From contig NZ_JABRXF010000001.1 in the NCBI RefSeq assembly GCF_013266695.1, positions 2,051,736-2,115,735 of the forward strand: a DNA stretch of 64,000 bases, written 5' to 3'. The notes beneath the pieces are model-generated. The model saw only the letters and a program-made list of their open reading frames with translations, was not told the DNA's origin and did no database searches. This document shows positions 1-8,776 of this stretch, in pieces (the first letter of the stretch is position 1; each line of letters begins with the position of its first letter). This DNA is from Hongsoonwoonella zoysiae. Lineage in GTDB: Bacteria; Pseudomonadota; Alphaproteobacteria; Rhizobiales; Stappiaceae. The translations under genes were made by a program, and so were the position numbers.

Positions 1-3
1 CGC

Positions 4-1773
4 TCAGACGAGCGCCTTGCCTTCCTTGCTGATGGCGGTGGCCACCGCCTCGTCGTTCGCCTCGTCGGGCAGAAGCATTTCGTTATGCGCCTTGCCGGAC
101 GGGATCATCGGGAAGCAGTTGGCGAGATTGGCGACGCGACAATCGAAGATGACGGGCTTCGGCGTTTCCAGCATCTCCATGATCGCATCGTCGAGAGCGG
201 CCGGCTTGTCGACGCAGATGCCGTGCCAGCCGAAGGCCTCGGCAAGCTTCACAAAGTCCGGCAGGCTGTCGGTATAGGAATGCGACAGGCGGTTTCCGTG
301 CAAAAGCTGCTGCCACTGGCGCACCATGCCCATGTACTGGTTGTTGAGCACGAAGATCTTGACCGGCAGATTGTATTGCGTCGCCGTCGACATCTCCTGG
401 ATGTTCATCATGATCGACGCATCGCCCGCGATGTCGATCACCAGCGCATCGGGGTTGGCGACCTGCGCGCCGATCGCCGCCGGCATGCCGTAGCCCATGG
501 TGCCGAGGCCGCCCGACGTCAGCCACCGGTTCGGCGCCTCGAAACCGTAGAACTGCGCCGCCCACATCTGATGCTGGCCGACTTCGGTGGAGACGAACGT
601 CTTGCGGTCCTTCGTATGCTCGTAAAGCCGCTGGATCGCATATTGCGGCATGATGAAATCGTCCGACGGGCGGTAGGCGAGCGAATTGCGCGCCCGCCAT
701 GTATCGATTTTCCCGTTCCACGCCTTCATCGCCGCTTGGTCGAGCTTCTTGCCGGAAGCACGGAAGATGCGGACCATATCCTCAAGCACATGGCCGACAT
801 CGCCGATGATCGGCAGGTCGACGGAAACCGTCTTGTTGATCGAGGAGGGGTCGATGTCGATGTGGATCTTGCGTGAGCCCGGCGAGAAAGCGTCGAGCCG
901 CCCGGTGATGCGGTCGTCGAAGCGTGCGCCGACGTTGATCATCAGATCGCACTCGTGCATGGCCATGTTGGCCTCGTAGGTGCCGTGCATGCCGAGCATG
1001 CCGAGCCACCTTTCGCCGGAGGCCGGATAGGCGCCGAGCCCCATCAGGGTGGAAGTGATCGGAATGCCGGTGATCTCGACAAGCTCGCGCAGGAGCGCGC
1101 AGGCCTGTGGGCCGGAGTTGATGACGCCGCCGCCGGTATAAAGAACGGGGCGCTTTGCGGCGGCGATCATCGCGACCGCGTGGCGGATCGCCTCGATATC
1201 GCCCTTGATTTGCGGGCGATAGGACTTGTGCGCGATCATATTGCTCGGGCCTTCATAGTCGCCGGTCGCGAACTGGATGTCCTTCGGAATATCGACGACA
1301 ACGGGGCCCGGGCGCCCGCTGGTCGCGACATAGAAGGCCTCATGCATGATGCGCGGCAGATCCTCGATCCGCTTGACCAGCCAGTTGTGCTTGGTGCAGG
1401 GGCGGGTGATGCCGACGGTGTCGCACTCCTGAAAGGCGTCGTTGCCGATCAGATGGGTCGGAACCTGGCCCGTTATGCAGACAAGCGGGATGGAATCCAG
1501 CATGGCGTCGGTCAGTGCCGTGACCATGTTAGTGGCACCCGGACCGGAGGTGACGAGGACGACGCCCGGCTTGCCGGTGGAACGCGCGTAACCTTCCGCC
1601 GCATGGCCCGCGCCCTGCTCGTGGCGCACGAGAATATGCTCGATATCCTCCTGCTGGATGATCTCGTCGTAGATGGGAAGTACGGCGCCGCCGGGATATC
1701 CGAAAACGTGTTTGACCCCTTGGTCCCTCAAGGCTTGCAGCACCATCTCGGCGCCTGTCATTTCCCGTCTCAT
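4..1773 (-). CDS. ilvI: Acetolactate synthase large subunit (biosynthetic, IlvI type)
   Basis: Condenses two pyruvates to 2-acetolactate (or pyruvate plus 2-oxobutyrate to acetohydroxybutyrate), the first common step of valine, leucine and isoleucine synthesis, in the cytosol. The 589-residue protein is full length for the family. It shows the catalytic glutamate of the ThDP fold (E52 in HEQGAGH), the FAD-linked middle domain, and the C-terminal ThDP/Mg motif GDASIMMN. The ATG at 1773 follows AGGGAAAG; a second ATG four codons in is also possible. The stop lies at the window edge, so the expected small subunit ilvH would be just outside. Expression is probably set by the leader peptide and terminator at 1851-1965. 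Confidence 0.97.
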   Translation of the reverse strand: MRREMTGAEMVLQALRDQGVKHVFGYPGGAVLPIYDEIIQQEDIEHILVRHEQGAGHAAEGYARSTGKPGVVLVTSGPGATNMVTALTDAMLDSIPLVCITGQVPTHLIGNDAFQECDTVGITRPCTKHNWLVKRIEDLPRIMHEAFYVATSGRPGPVVVDIPKDIQFATGDYEGPSNMIAHKSYRPQIKGDIEAIRHAVAMIAAAKRPVLYTGGGVINSGPQACALLRELVEITGIPITSTLMGLGAYPASGERWLGMLGMHGTYEANMAMHECDLMINVGARFDDRITGRLDAFSPGSRKIHIDIDPSSINKTVSVDLPIIGDVGHVLEDMVRIFRASGKKLDQAAMKAWNGKIDTWRARNSLAYRPSDDFIMPQYAIQRLYEHTKDRKTFVSTEVGQHQMWAAQFYGFEAPNRWLTSGGLGTMGYGMPAAIGAQVANPDALVIDIAGDASIMMNIQEMSTATQYNLPVKIFVLNNQYMGMVRQWQQLLHGNRLSHSYTDSLPDFVKLAEAFGWHGICVDKPAALDDAIMEMLETPKPVIFDCRVANLANCFPMIPSGKAHNEMLLPDEANDEAVATAISKEGKALV

Positions 1774-1850
1774 CTTTTCTTTCCCTGGCCTGTCCCGCCT
1801 GGCCGTTCCATGGTTGCGGGACTTTTCATGATCGGTCTGCTTCAGACAAT

Positions 1851-1872
1851 AAAAAAGGCCCCCGAGGAGGCC
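1851..1872 (-). terminator. Transcription attenuator upstream of ilvI
   Basis: Read on the minus strand, a GC-rich hairpin (GGCCUC, loop CUCG, GGGGCC) is followed directly by UUUUUUAUUG. It lies about 30 bases after the stop of the ilv leader peptide and about 80 bases before the ilvI start. This is the standard position for a ribosome-dependent attenuator: stalling on scarce Leu/Ile/Val codons should prevent terminator formation. A further inverted repeat (1792-1798 with 1816-1822) sits between attenuator and gene. The antiterminator pairing itself was not resolved. Confidence 0.8.
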
Positions 1873-1902
1873 TGATCGCGCGCTAGCCCTTCCGGACGAC
1901 GG

Positions 1903-1965
1903 TTACATCGCCCAGGCAGCGCGCCTTCCTACTACGAGAATAAGCTGGGCGGACGTTTTCGCCAC
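1903..1965 (-). CDS. ilvL: ilvI leader peptide (20 residues)
   Basis: A 20-codon frame begins with GTG, preceded at good spacing by AAGGTG, and contains the run Leu-Ile-Leu-Val-Val (residues 8-12) before a TAA stop. A cluster of exactly the three branched-chain amino acids immediately ahead of a terminator and of ilvI is diagnostic of a leader peptide that senses charged tRNA-Leu, -Ile and -Val. The peptide is a regulatory read-out and probably has no function of its own. The non-AUG start is inferred from the ribosome site. Confidence 0.8.
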   Translation of the reverse strand: MAKTSAQLILVVGRRAAWAM

Positions 1966-2372
1966 GGCTCACCTTGCTCCGCTTGCGTCGGGTAATCACG
2001 ATCGATAACCCGACATCTGTTTGAGATGCGGCGCAAACTATCCTCGCCCCGATGGGGGGTCAAGCGATAATGTCATGAAATTTCGCGTGAGCCTTTCTGA
2101 TTTGGCGAATGTTGCGCCGAAGGTGAACGGGAGCGTGGCGCGGGGGCAAGCCCGGTTCGATCGATCAGGGTCAATGACGCAAGGTTCATGCGCGCTTGTC
2201 CGCGGCCGATCGCAGCGGCTTTATCCCCAGCCCAAAAAAGCGCGGCTTTGGCCTTGCAAGAGCACAAAAGGCCCGATATATACGCCCCACATCGCGGGCG
2301 CCGGGCGCAAGCCGAGGCGTTGCGGCCACGACCAAAATGGCCGAAAATGCGATGCAAGCCGATACGGCGAAC
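1966..2372. other. Intergenic region between ilvI leader and tRNA-Lys
   Basis: About 400 bases without a convincing gene. It must hold the ilvI promoter (minus strand) and the tRNA-Lys promoter (plus strand), but no promoter could be assigned with confidence. The open frames crossing it have poor starts and no family resemblance. Confidence 0.5.
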
Positions 2373-2448
<76 letters not shown>

Positions 2449-2606
2449 AATTTTCATAAATAATATCAGATAGATAACGCCTCTGGCGAATAGTGCGAGG
2501 CGTGAACATTCGTCCGACGTGCGAAGCGTAGGACGTCGTATTTTCGCCGTACGGTCGCATATGTTCCGCGTCCATTCGACACCGCCCATCGAAAGCAGCG
2601 CGGCGG

Positions 2607-3305
2607 CTATTTCCGGGAAACCAACTCGCCGGAATTTCCCGCTTCGAGCTCGCGTTGCAACACGCGACCGGTCCGCATGACATGCTCGTACATGAGGCGG
2701 CCGGCTTCCTCGCCATCGCGCGCGAGGATCGCGGCCATGAAGGCTTCATGCTCCGACATCGCCTCATCCCAGCGTTCCCGGGAGAACAGAGCCCGGTATC
2801 GCCCCCGTCTCGCGCGTGCCATCAAGGCCGCGTGCGTGGAGACGAGAAGCGAATTGCCCGACTTTTCGACGATGTAATTGTGGATCGCATAGTCGGCGTC
2901 GAAGCAGGGGCGGCGCTTGCCCGCCCGGTAGTGGCGCATCATGCGGTCATGCCGCTTTTCAAGCCTCTCAAGGTCGGCATCGCTCATGCGCTCGACCGCA
3001 AGCCGCACGGCAAGCCGCTCGAGATCCGACACCACTTCGAAGAGTTCGGCCACTTCTTGCGCGGTCATGACGGAGACATATGCTCCGCGATTGCGATGAA
3101 GGGTTACAAGCCCTTCGGTTTCCAGAAGTTTCAGCGCCTGTCTCAGCGGTGTGCGCGATATTCCGAAATCCTCGCATAGATCCGCTTCGACCAGCCGCTC
3201 TCCCGGCGCGAGGCGGCCGCTCAGGATCAGTTCGCGCAAGCCGGCGACAGCCTCTTCAAACAGGGAACTGCGGCGGATAAGGCGAGGTGCCTGTTCGTTC
3301 ATCAT
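2607..3305 (-). CDS. GntR/FadR-type transcriptional regulator
   Basis: A 232-residue one-component regulator. Residues about 10-80 form the GntR winged helix (ILSGRLAPGERLVEADL, then GISRTPLRQALKLLETEGLV). The rest is an all-helical FCD ligand domain with conserved Asp/His positions (DADYAIHN). It is divergent from the racemase-TRAP-amidase operon starting at 3603 and probably regulates it in response to a carboxylic acid substrate. The family usually acts as a repressor; the ligand is unknown. Confidence 0.9.
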   Translation of the reverse strand: MMNEQAPRLIRRSSLFEEAVAGLRELILSGRLAPGERLVEADLCEDFGISRTPLRQALKLLETEGLVTLHRNRGAYVSVMTAQEVAELFEVVSDLERLAVRLAVERMSDADLERLEKRHDRMMRHYRAGKRRPCFDADYAIHNYIVEKSGNSLLVSTHAALMARARRGRYRALFSRERWDEAMSEHEAFMAAILARDGEEAGRLMYEHVMRTGRVLQRELEAGNSGELVSRK

Positions 3306-3492
3306 CTTCGCTTGCCGTCAAGTTGCGCCAATTCATTCTGCCGAATGGCCCGGGCGGATCAACACGCGAGCGGCCGGTTTTCGAGCCGTTGCTTTCAGGA
3401 CGGGTCGCGTTCCGCCGCCTTCAGCGTGTCTTGAATGTGACCGATCTTGCGGCATTTTTCTGCCTAAATCCACATCAATTGCCTATTCGAAA

Positions 3493-3503
3493 CACATAAT
3501 GTG
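3493..3503. promoter_or_regulatory. Palindrome, candidate GntR operator
   Basis: CACAT-A-ATGTG is a perfect 5-bp-arm palindrome in the AT-rich gap between the divergent GntR gene and the 3603 operon. A TATAAT hexamer at 3551-3556 could be the -10 of the plus-strand operon. No clear -35 was found, so the promoter is tentative. Confidence 0.35.
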
Positions 3504-3602
3504 AATGAAATCAGCAAGATAAAAGAAAAAAAATAAAATATTTGAAATCCTATAATCTCGGCGTATCATCTTCCCTAGCGTAAAAAGTCAGGGGAACGAG
3601 GG

Positions 3603-4400
3603 ATGGCCGGAAGAGTGAGGCTCGGGCTTCTCACGCCTTCATCGAATACGGTGCTGGAGCCCCGCGCGGCCGCGGTGCTTGCCGGCCTGGAGGATGTTTC
3701 GGCCCATTTCGGTCGCTTCCGGGTAATCGAGATTTCCCTGGAAAAAGAGGCACTCGACCAGTTCACGTTCGAGCCCCAGCTTCAAGCGGCGGAGCTGCTT
3801 GCGGACGCCAGGGTGGATGTTATCGCCTGGGCGGGCACTTCCGGAGGATGGGTCGGTGTCGAGAACGACCGGGCGCTCAGCCGAAAGATCACGGAACGCA
3901 CCGGTGTTCCCGCAACGACCTCGACCATCGCGACGCTTGCGGCTCTCGACGCATTCGGTGCGAAAACCTATGCGCTGGTGACGCCCTACCTGCGCGACGT
4001 GCAGGAGGCCATCCAGAAGAACTTCAGGGCGGAAGGGTACTCTTGCGTCGCGGAGCGCCACCTCGAGGACAAGGGGAATTTCTCCTTCAGCGAATATGAT
4101 GAGGAGACAATCGCGCGGATGATGCGCGACGTGGCCTCTGCTTCCCCCCGGGCGATCGCCGTCTATTGCACGAATTTCGACGGAACGCGCGTCGCGCCGC
4201 TTGTGGAAGCCGAACTTGGCATTCCCGTCATCGACAGCATTTCCTGCACGATCTGGCATGCCATGCGGCTTGCCGGATGCGATCCGGCACGCGTTGCGGG
4301 CTGGGGCAGGCTCTTTTCCATCGGACGGTCCGGCGAAACCGCGCCCGCCGACCCTTCCGTGCCGCGGCAGGCCACGAATTCCGCCGCGTCCGGCAAATGA
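3603..4400 (+). CDS. Maleate isomerase / arylmalonate decarboxylase family protein
   Basis: A 265-residue member of the Asp/Glu racemase superfamily. Maleate isomerases and racemases use two cysteines; arylmalonate decarboxylase uses one. Here the N-terminal PSSNTVLEP (residues 12-20) resembles maleate isomerases. The first-cysteine site is G78-T79-S80, matching the oxyanion motif of arylmalonate decarboxylase, and the second cysteine is kept (C189 in YCTNFDGT). It therefore probably does single-cysteine chemistry, such as decarboxylation or isomerisation of a dicarboxylate, and is unlikely to be a classical racemase. The start has GGGAACGAGGG ahead of it. It is the first gene of a TRAP/amidase operon. 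Substrate unknown. Confidence 0.75.
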   Translation: MAGRVRLGLLTPSSNTVLEPRAAAVLAGLEDVSAHFGRFRVIEISLEKEALDQFTFEPQLQAAELLADARVDVIAWAGTSGGWVGVENDRALSRKITERTGVPATTSTIATLAALDAFGAKTYALVTPYLRDVQEAIQKNFRAEGYSCVAERHLEDKGNFSFSEYDEETIARMMRDVASASPRAIAVYCTNFDGTRVAPLVEAELGIPVIDSISCTIWHAMRLAGCDPARVAGWGRLFSIGRSGETAPADPSVPRQATNSAASGK

Positions 4401-4428
4401 AACATCGCTTCAAACCTGGAGGTAGCTG

Positions 4429-5466
4429 ATGAACAGGGTAATCGGTTTCGTAACGGCGACAGCCTTGGCCGTTTCCGCGGAATCCGCGGCGGCGCAAACG
4501 ATCGAACTGAAGGCGCTTGGCCAGCCGGTCGCGACCGGCCTGATCCAGAAGAACGTGGAGCAGCCATTCTTCGAGAATTTCGCTGAAAAGACGGGCATCG
4601 ACGCCAAGGTGGACTACAAGCCCCTTGACGTTACCGGCATCAAGGACACGGAGGAACTGCGGATCCTGAAGGCCGGTCTCTTCGACATCGTCTCGCTGCG
4701 CATGTCGCAGGTCTCGCGCGATGCGCCGACCATCCTTGGCCTCGATCTGGTGGGCCTGAACCCCGATTACGCCACGGGGCGCAAGACCGTCGAGGCATTC
4801 CAGGACAAAGTCGACGAGCAGCTTCAGAAGAAATTCAATACGAAGCTTCTGGGTGTGTGGCCGTTCGGCCCGCAGGTTCTCTTCTGCGAGCCGGAGATCG
4901 GCAAGCTGACCGACCTCCAGGGCAAGAAGGTTCGCGTTTACGACCAGAATCTTGCGAACTTCGTATCGTCCGTGGGCGGGACGCCCGTTCCGATCGGTTT
5001 TGCCGACGTTCATCAGTCGCTCGCCCGCGGCGTCGTCGACTGCGCGATCACGGGGCCGAGTTCGGCGAATTCAGCCGGCTGGCCCGAAGTGACCGGCTAT
5101 ATGCTTCCGGTCGCGTTTCAGCTAGCGCTGAACGGCTACGGCATCAACCTCGACACCTACAACAAGCTGTCCGAGGAAGACCAGGCCAAGCTGGATGCCG
5201 CCTTCGACAAGCTGGTCGAGGAAATCTGGCAGTATTCCGAGGAGCTGTTTGACGATGCGGTTCGCTGCAACGTCGGTGAGGATCCTTGCGAGACGGTCAA
5301 GAAGTATGACCTCAAGCTGGTGCCGATCACCGAGGAGGATCGGGGTATTATCGAAAATGCTGTGACGGAAATCTCGTTCCCGGCCTGGGCGGAAATCTGC
5401 GACAAGCAGAATTCCTCCTGCTCGAAGGACTGGATGGCGTCGGTTGGCGCCATGATGAAACAATGA
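4429..5466 (+). CDS. dctP: TRAP transporter solute receptor (DctP family)
   Basis: A 345-residue periplasmic receptor of a tripartite ATP-independent transporter, which delivers carboxylate-type substrates to the DctQM membrane pair. A Sec signal peptide ends at about AAA-QT (residue 23). The conserved substrate arginine is R169 in LQGKKVRVY. Several cysteines in the C-terminal part may form disulphides. The gene itself looks intact. It is followed by a strong hairpin (5481-5503) and then by damaged dctQ and dctM genes, so it may be an orphan receptor today. Confidence 0.9.
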   Translation: MNRVIGFVTATALAVSAESAAAQTIELKALGQPVATGLIQKNVEQPFFENFAEKTGIDAKVDYKPLDVTGIKDTEELRILKAGLFDIVSLRMSQVSRDAPTILGLDLVGLNPDYATGRKTVEAFQDKVDEQLQKKFNTKLLGVWPFGPQVLFCEPEIGKLTDLQGKKVRVYDQNLANFVSSVGGTPVPIGFADVHQSLARGVVDCAITGPSSANSAGWPEVTGYMLPVAFQLALNGYGINLDTYNKLSEEDQAKLDAAFDKLVEEIWQYSEELFDDAVRCNVGEDPCETVKKYDLKLVPITEEDRGIIENAVTEISFPAWAEICDKQNSSCSKDWMASVGAMMKQ

Positions 5467-5480
5467 CCCGGCAAGCAAAC

Positions 5481-5503
5481 GGCGGAGCCACATTGGCTCC
5501 GCC
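5481..5503 (+). promoter_or_regulatory. Intercistronic hairpin after dctP
   Basis: A perfect 10-bp inverted repeat (GGCGGAGCCA, loop CAT, TGGCTCCGCC) lies directly after the dctP stop and has no T-run. Hairpins at this place commonly protect receptor mRNA and lower downstream membrane-subunit expression. It argues that dctQ starts at 5544 and not at the ATG overlapping the dctP stop. Confidence 0.75.
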
Positions 5504-5543
5504 TCCCTCCCGCGGACAAGCCGCCGGGCGAAGGCAGGTGTCG

Positions 5544-6097
5544 ATGAAGCATTTCGCATCGCTCGCATCGCGGCTTTTCGGGATCGCGTTGATTGCGCTG
5601 TCCGTGTTCGTCTCCATCGAAACGATAGCCAGAAAGCTCTTCAACTTCTCGTTCGAAGGTGCTGACGAGCTTGGCGGCTATGTGCTGGCGGTGGGTTCGA
5701 GCCTTGCCTTCGTGGTCGCGCTTCTGGACCGCGCGCATATCCGCATCGATGTGCTGCACGCGCGCTTTCCGAAGAAACTGCAGGCGGTGATGGACTGGCT
5801 TTCGGTTCTCTCGCTCGGCGGCACGGGCTTTTCATGGTCTATGTCGGGCGTATCGTCATCGTGGATACGCTGGCCTATGGCAGCACCGCGCCGACCCCCT
5901 GGGCAACGCCGCTGATCTACCCGCAGGCTGCCTGGTATGCGGCGCTATGCCTTTTCGCGCTCTGCGCGGTGGTCCTTGCAATTCGCGCCACCGCGATGAT
6001 CGCTGCGGGAAATTACGAAAAACTCGCCGAAGAGTTCCACCCAAAGGGCGCGATAGAGGAACTCGAAGAGGAAATCAGCGACCTGGAACGTCGCTGA
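5544..6097 (+). pseudogene. dctQ: TRAP small membrane subunit DctQ, frameshifted
   Basis: The small 4-helix subunit of the TRAP transporter is encoded in two frames. The first, from ATG 5544, carries the N-terminal helices (SIETIARKLFNFSFEGADEL, RAHIRIDVLHARFPKK). The second, from about 5834, carries the C-terminal helices (YGSTAPTPWATPLIYPQ). The break falls at a run of four T (5829-5832); one more T would give an uninterrupted GFFMVYVG junction. This is either a real inactivating deletion or a homopolymer sequencing error. No slippery heptamer is evident. A 164-base gap to dctM is unusually long for this gene pair. Confidence 0.8.
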
Positions 6098-6261
6098 GCC
6101 GTCTGGGGCGCGCCGCCGCCGGGCTGGAAACCGGCGGAGGGCAAAGCGCTCTGAAATCAATGTTTCGGGCATATTCCGGCCAAAAGGCCTGAGCCGCTGC
6201 GGCGGGACATGCTTTGGGGACGCTACGCCGGCGCTTCAAGCCGGCGGACGGGAGGACGATC

Positions 6262-7359
6262 ATGGGCATGGGTTCGGTATTCGTAGGCTTCTTCAGCATG
6301 ATGAGCCTGCTTTTGATGAGCTTTCCCATCGCCGTCATCATGGTGTTGCTGGGAGTTGTCGGAGGGGTCGTGCTCTACGGCTGGCCGCTGCTCAACTCCA
6401 TGGGGCCGGTGATCTGGGGCGTGCAGAATGAAAACATTCTGACGGCCATTCCGCTTTTCGTGCTGCTTGGCGAACTGCTGCTGCGAAGCGGCATCGCCGA
6501 CCGGATGTACGGCGCCTTGTCGCTCTGGCTTGGCCGGCTGCCGGGTGGCCTCCTGCACACCAACATCGGCTGCTGCTCGCTTTTCGCCGCGACCTCGGGA
6601 TCTTCGGTCGCGACCGCAGCGACGGTGGGCACCGTCGCGCTTCCGGCGCTGAAGTCGCGCGGATACGGCGCACGCCAGTCGCTCGGCTCTCTGGCGGCGG
6701 GGGGAACGCTCGGAATTCTCATTCCGCCCGCGATCATCTTCGCCGTGGTCATGGGATCAATCTACTTCGGTATTGCGACGCCGACCGAATCCGCCGCCCT
6801 CGGCGTCGTCACCGCCTTGCTCTTCGCCTGGCGGGAAGGCAAGCTCAGCCTCGAGTTCTTTGACCACTGCTTCCGCCAGACCGCGAAGACGACGGGCATG
6901 ATCCTGCTCATCATCACCGCCGCCTTCATGCTGAACGTCACGCTGGCGCTGGGCGGTATCGCCCAGACGATGACGGAATGGGTCGCCTCCTTCGGGCTGT
7001 CGCCCGCCGGCCTGCTGATGGCGCTCATCGTCTTCTACCTGTTCCTGGGCATGTTCATGGATGTGCTTTCCATGCAGGTGCTGACGATCCCGGTAGCGCT
7101 GCCGATCGTCACCGCTGTTGGCATCGATCCGATCTGGTTCGGTATCTTCATCGTGCTGATGTGCGAGCTTGGGATGATCACGCCGCCTGTCGGCATGAAC
7201 CTCTACGTGGTGCAGGGCGTGCGCCGCGACGGCGGTCCGTTCCGCGATGTGGTTTATGGCGCCATTCCCTATGCGCTGATCATGATCCTTTTCACGATCC
7301 TGCTGATCGAGGTGCCGGAGATCGTTCTCTGGCTGCCCGAAAGCATGTCGGGGCGCTGA
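6262..7359 (+). CDS. dctM: TRAP large membrane subunit DctM with internal deletion
   Basis: The transport subunit of the TRAP system, starting after GGGAGG. It has 365 residues where about 430 are usual. Aligned by eye to the other DctM of this window (18044-19399), it runs collinear through GTLGILIPPAIIFAVV, then jumps at about residues 163/164 straight to GSIYFGIATPTE. About 69 residues are missing, covering two membrane spans and their loop. The frame is kept. C-terminal motifs (FLGMFMDVLS, MITPPVGMNLYVVQG) are present. With the dctQ frameshift this suggests the transporter no longer works. Confidence 0.85.
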   Translation: MGMGSVFVGFFSMMSLLLMSFPIAVIMVLLGVVGGVVLYGWPLLNSMGPVIWGVQNENILTAIPLFVLLGELLLRSGIADRMYGALSLWLGRLPGGLLHTNIGCCSLFAATSGSSVATAATVGTVALPALKSRGYGARQSLGSLAAGGTLGILIPPAIIFAVVMGSIYFGIATPTESAALGVVTALLFAWREGKLSLEFFDHCFRQTAKTTGMILLIITAAFMLNVTLALGGIAQTMTEWVASFGLSPAGLLMALIVFYLFLGMFMDVLSMQVLTIPVALPIVTAVGIDPIWFGIFIVLMCELGMITPPVGMNLYVVQGVRRDGGPFRDVVYGAIPYALIMILFTILLIEVPEIVLWLPESMSGR

Positions 7360-7362
7360 GCC

Positions 7363-8760
7363 ATGGCATCCGGATTCTGGAAATCGGGCGTAGGCAAACT
7401 TGCCGCCGCCTATGCGCAGGGCCTGACCGATCCGCTCTCCGTCGTAACCGAACTGGAAGCGCGGATCGCCCGGCTCAACCCCGAGATCAATGCCTATGTG
7501 GCAATCGCGCCGGATCTCCATACGCAGGCTGAGGAAAGCCGTGATCGTCTCGCGCGCGGCGCTCCGCGTTCGCCTCTCGAAGGGATTCCCATCGCCGTCA
7601 AGGACAACCTTTCGGTTGCCGGAATGCCGGCGGCCTGGGGAAGTGCCGTCTTCGCGGATGAAATCCGTATGAAGGATGAACTTCCGGTCGAACGGCTGCG
7701 AAAGGCCGGTGCCATCCTGGTCGGCAAGACGAATACGCCGGAATTCGCGGTCGAAGGCTATACCGGCAACGCGCGCTTCGGCGTGACCGGAAATCCCTGG
7801 AACGTGAAGCTCACGCCGGGCGGTTCGTCCGGCGGCTCGGCCTCTGCCGTCGCCTCCGGTCTTGCTCAGGCGGCAGTTGGCACGGACGGCGGTGGTTCGA
7901 TAAGACGGCCCGCGGGGCACACCGGCCTTTTCGGGCTGAAACCGACGATCGGCAGTGTTCCGCGTGCGGGCGGCTTGCCGCAGATCCTCATGGATTTCGA
8001 AGTGGTTGGCCCGCTGGCGCGGTCCGTACGCGACCTTTCCCTTCTTTTCAATGTGCTGGCGGGGCCGGATCGCTCCGATCCGGTATCGAGGCCTGTCCGG
8101 CTTGGCGGCACGTCGGCGCGAAAGCTGCGCATTCTTTCCGTCGAACGGTTCGGCGACAATCCGTGCGACGCGAACATTCTTGCTTCCTTCGCCGGGATGG
8201 AGGCAACGCTATGCGAGCTCGGCCACAGCGTGACATCCGGCGAACTGCCGCTTGATCTCGAACCGCTGAACGCGTTCTGGGGCAGCTTCGCGCAGGTCGG
8301 TCTTGCGCATCTGGTCGCCGCGGTTCCAGGCATGGCCGAAAAAGCCTCGCCCAAATATCTGGCGATGGCGACGGAAGGGAAAACCGTTCCCGCTCCGGAG
8401 CTTTTCGCGGCTCTTCAGGCGGTCCGCGACTTGCGCGCGGCGACTTCCGCACTGTTCGGCGAGTGGGACGTGGTGATGACGCCGTCCGCCGCCGCCCAGC
8501 CCTGGCCCGCGGGCGAAAGCCATCCGGGCGAAATCGACGGGCGTGAAGTGGGCCCGCGCGGCCACGCGGTGTATACGGGCTGGGTGAACGCCGCCGGACA
8601 CCCTGCCATCACCGTGCCCGCGCGTCCCGACCCGTCGGGCCTTCCCGTCGGCGTCCAGTTCATCGGCGACCTCTGGACCGAACGGCTGCTTCTCTCATTG
8701 GCGGCAGAAGTGGAAGCGGCGGGGGATGGCTGGCGCTGGCCCAGCTTCGCTTTGACTTAG
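7363..8760 (+). CDS. Amidase (amidase signature family)
   Basis: A 465-residue hydrolase that cleaves carboxamides to acid and ammonia. It has the complete Ser-cisSer-Lys triad of the family: K80 in AVKDN, S155 in GGSSGGS, and nucleophile S179 in DGGGSIRRPA. It starts three bases after dctM and so belongs to the racemase-TRAP operon. It is not the tRNA amidotransferase GatA as judged by context, since no gatB or gatC is present. A substrate such as an amide of the dicarboxylate handled by the 3603 product is possible but unproven. Confidence 0.92.
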   Translation: MASGFWKSGVGKLAAAYAQGLTDPLSVVTELEARIARLNPEINAYVAIAPDLHTQAEESRDRLARGAPRSPLEGIPIAVKDNLSVAGMPAAWGSAVFADEIRMKDELPVERLRKAGAILVGKTNTPEFAVEGYTGNARFGVTGNPWNVKLTPGGSSGGSASAVASGLAQAAVGTDGGGSIRRPAGHTGLFGLKPTIGSVPRAGGLPQILMDFEVVGPLARSVRDLSLLFNVLAGPDRSDPVSRPVRLGGTSARKLRILSVERFGDNPCDANILASFAGMEATLCELGHSVTSGELPLDLEPLNAFWGSFAQVGLAHLVAAVPGMAEKASPKYLAMATEGKTVPAPELFAALQAVRDLRAATSALFGEWDVVMTPSAAAQPWPAGESHPGEIDGREVGPRGHAVYTGWVNAAGHPAITVPARPDPSGLPVGVQFIGDLWTERLLLSLAAEVEAAGDGWRWPSFALT

Positions 8761-8776
8761 ACCGGCAGTACCGGCG

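Noticed and set aside
5820-5840. Programmed ribosomal frameshift in dctQ
   Set aside because: No slippery heptamer or downstream structure was seen, and the neighbouring dctM is also damaged, so decay or a sequencing error is simpler.
6757-7920. A 387-residue minus-strand frame across dctM and the amidase
   Set aside because: Antisense to two recognisable genes and low-complexity in sequence.
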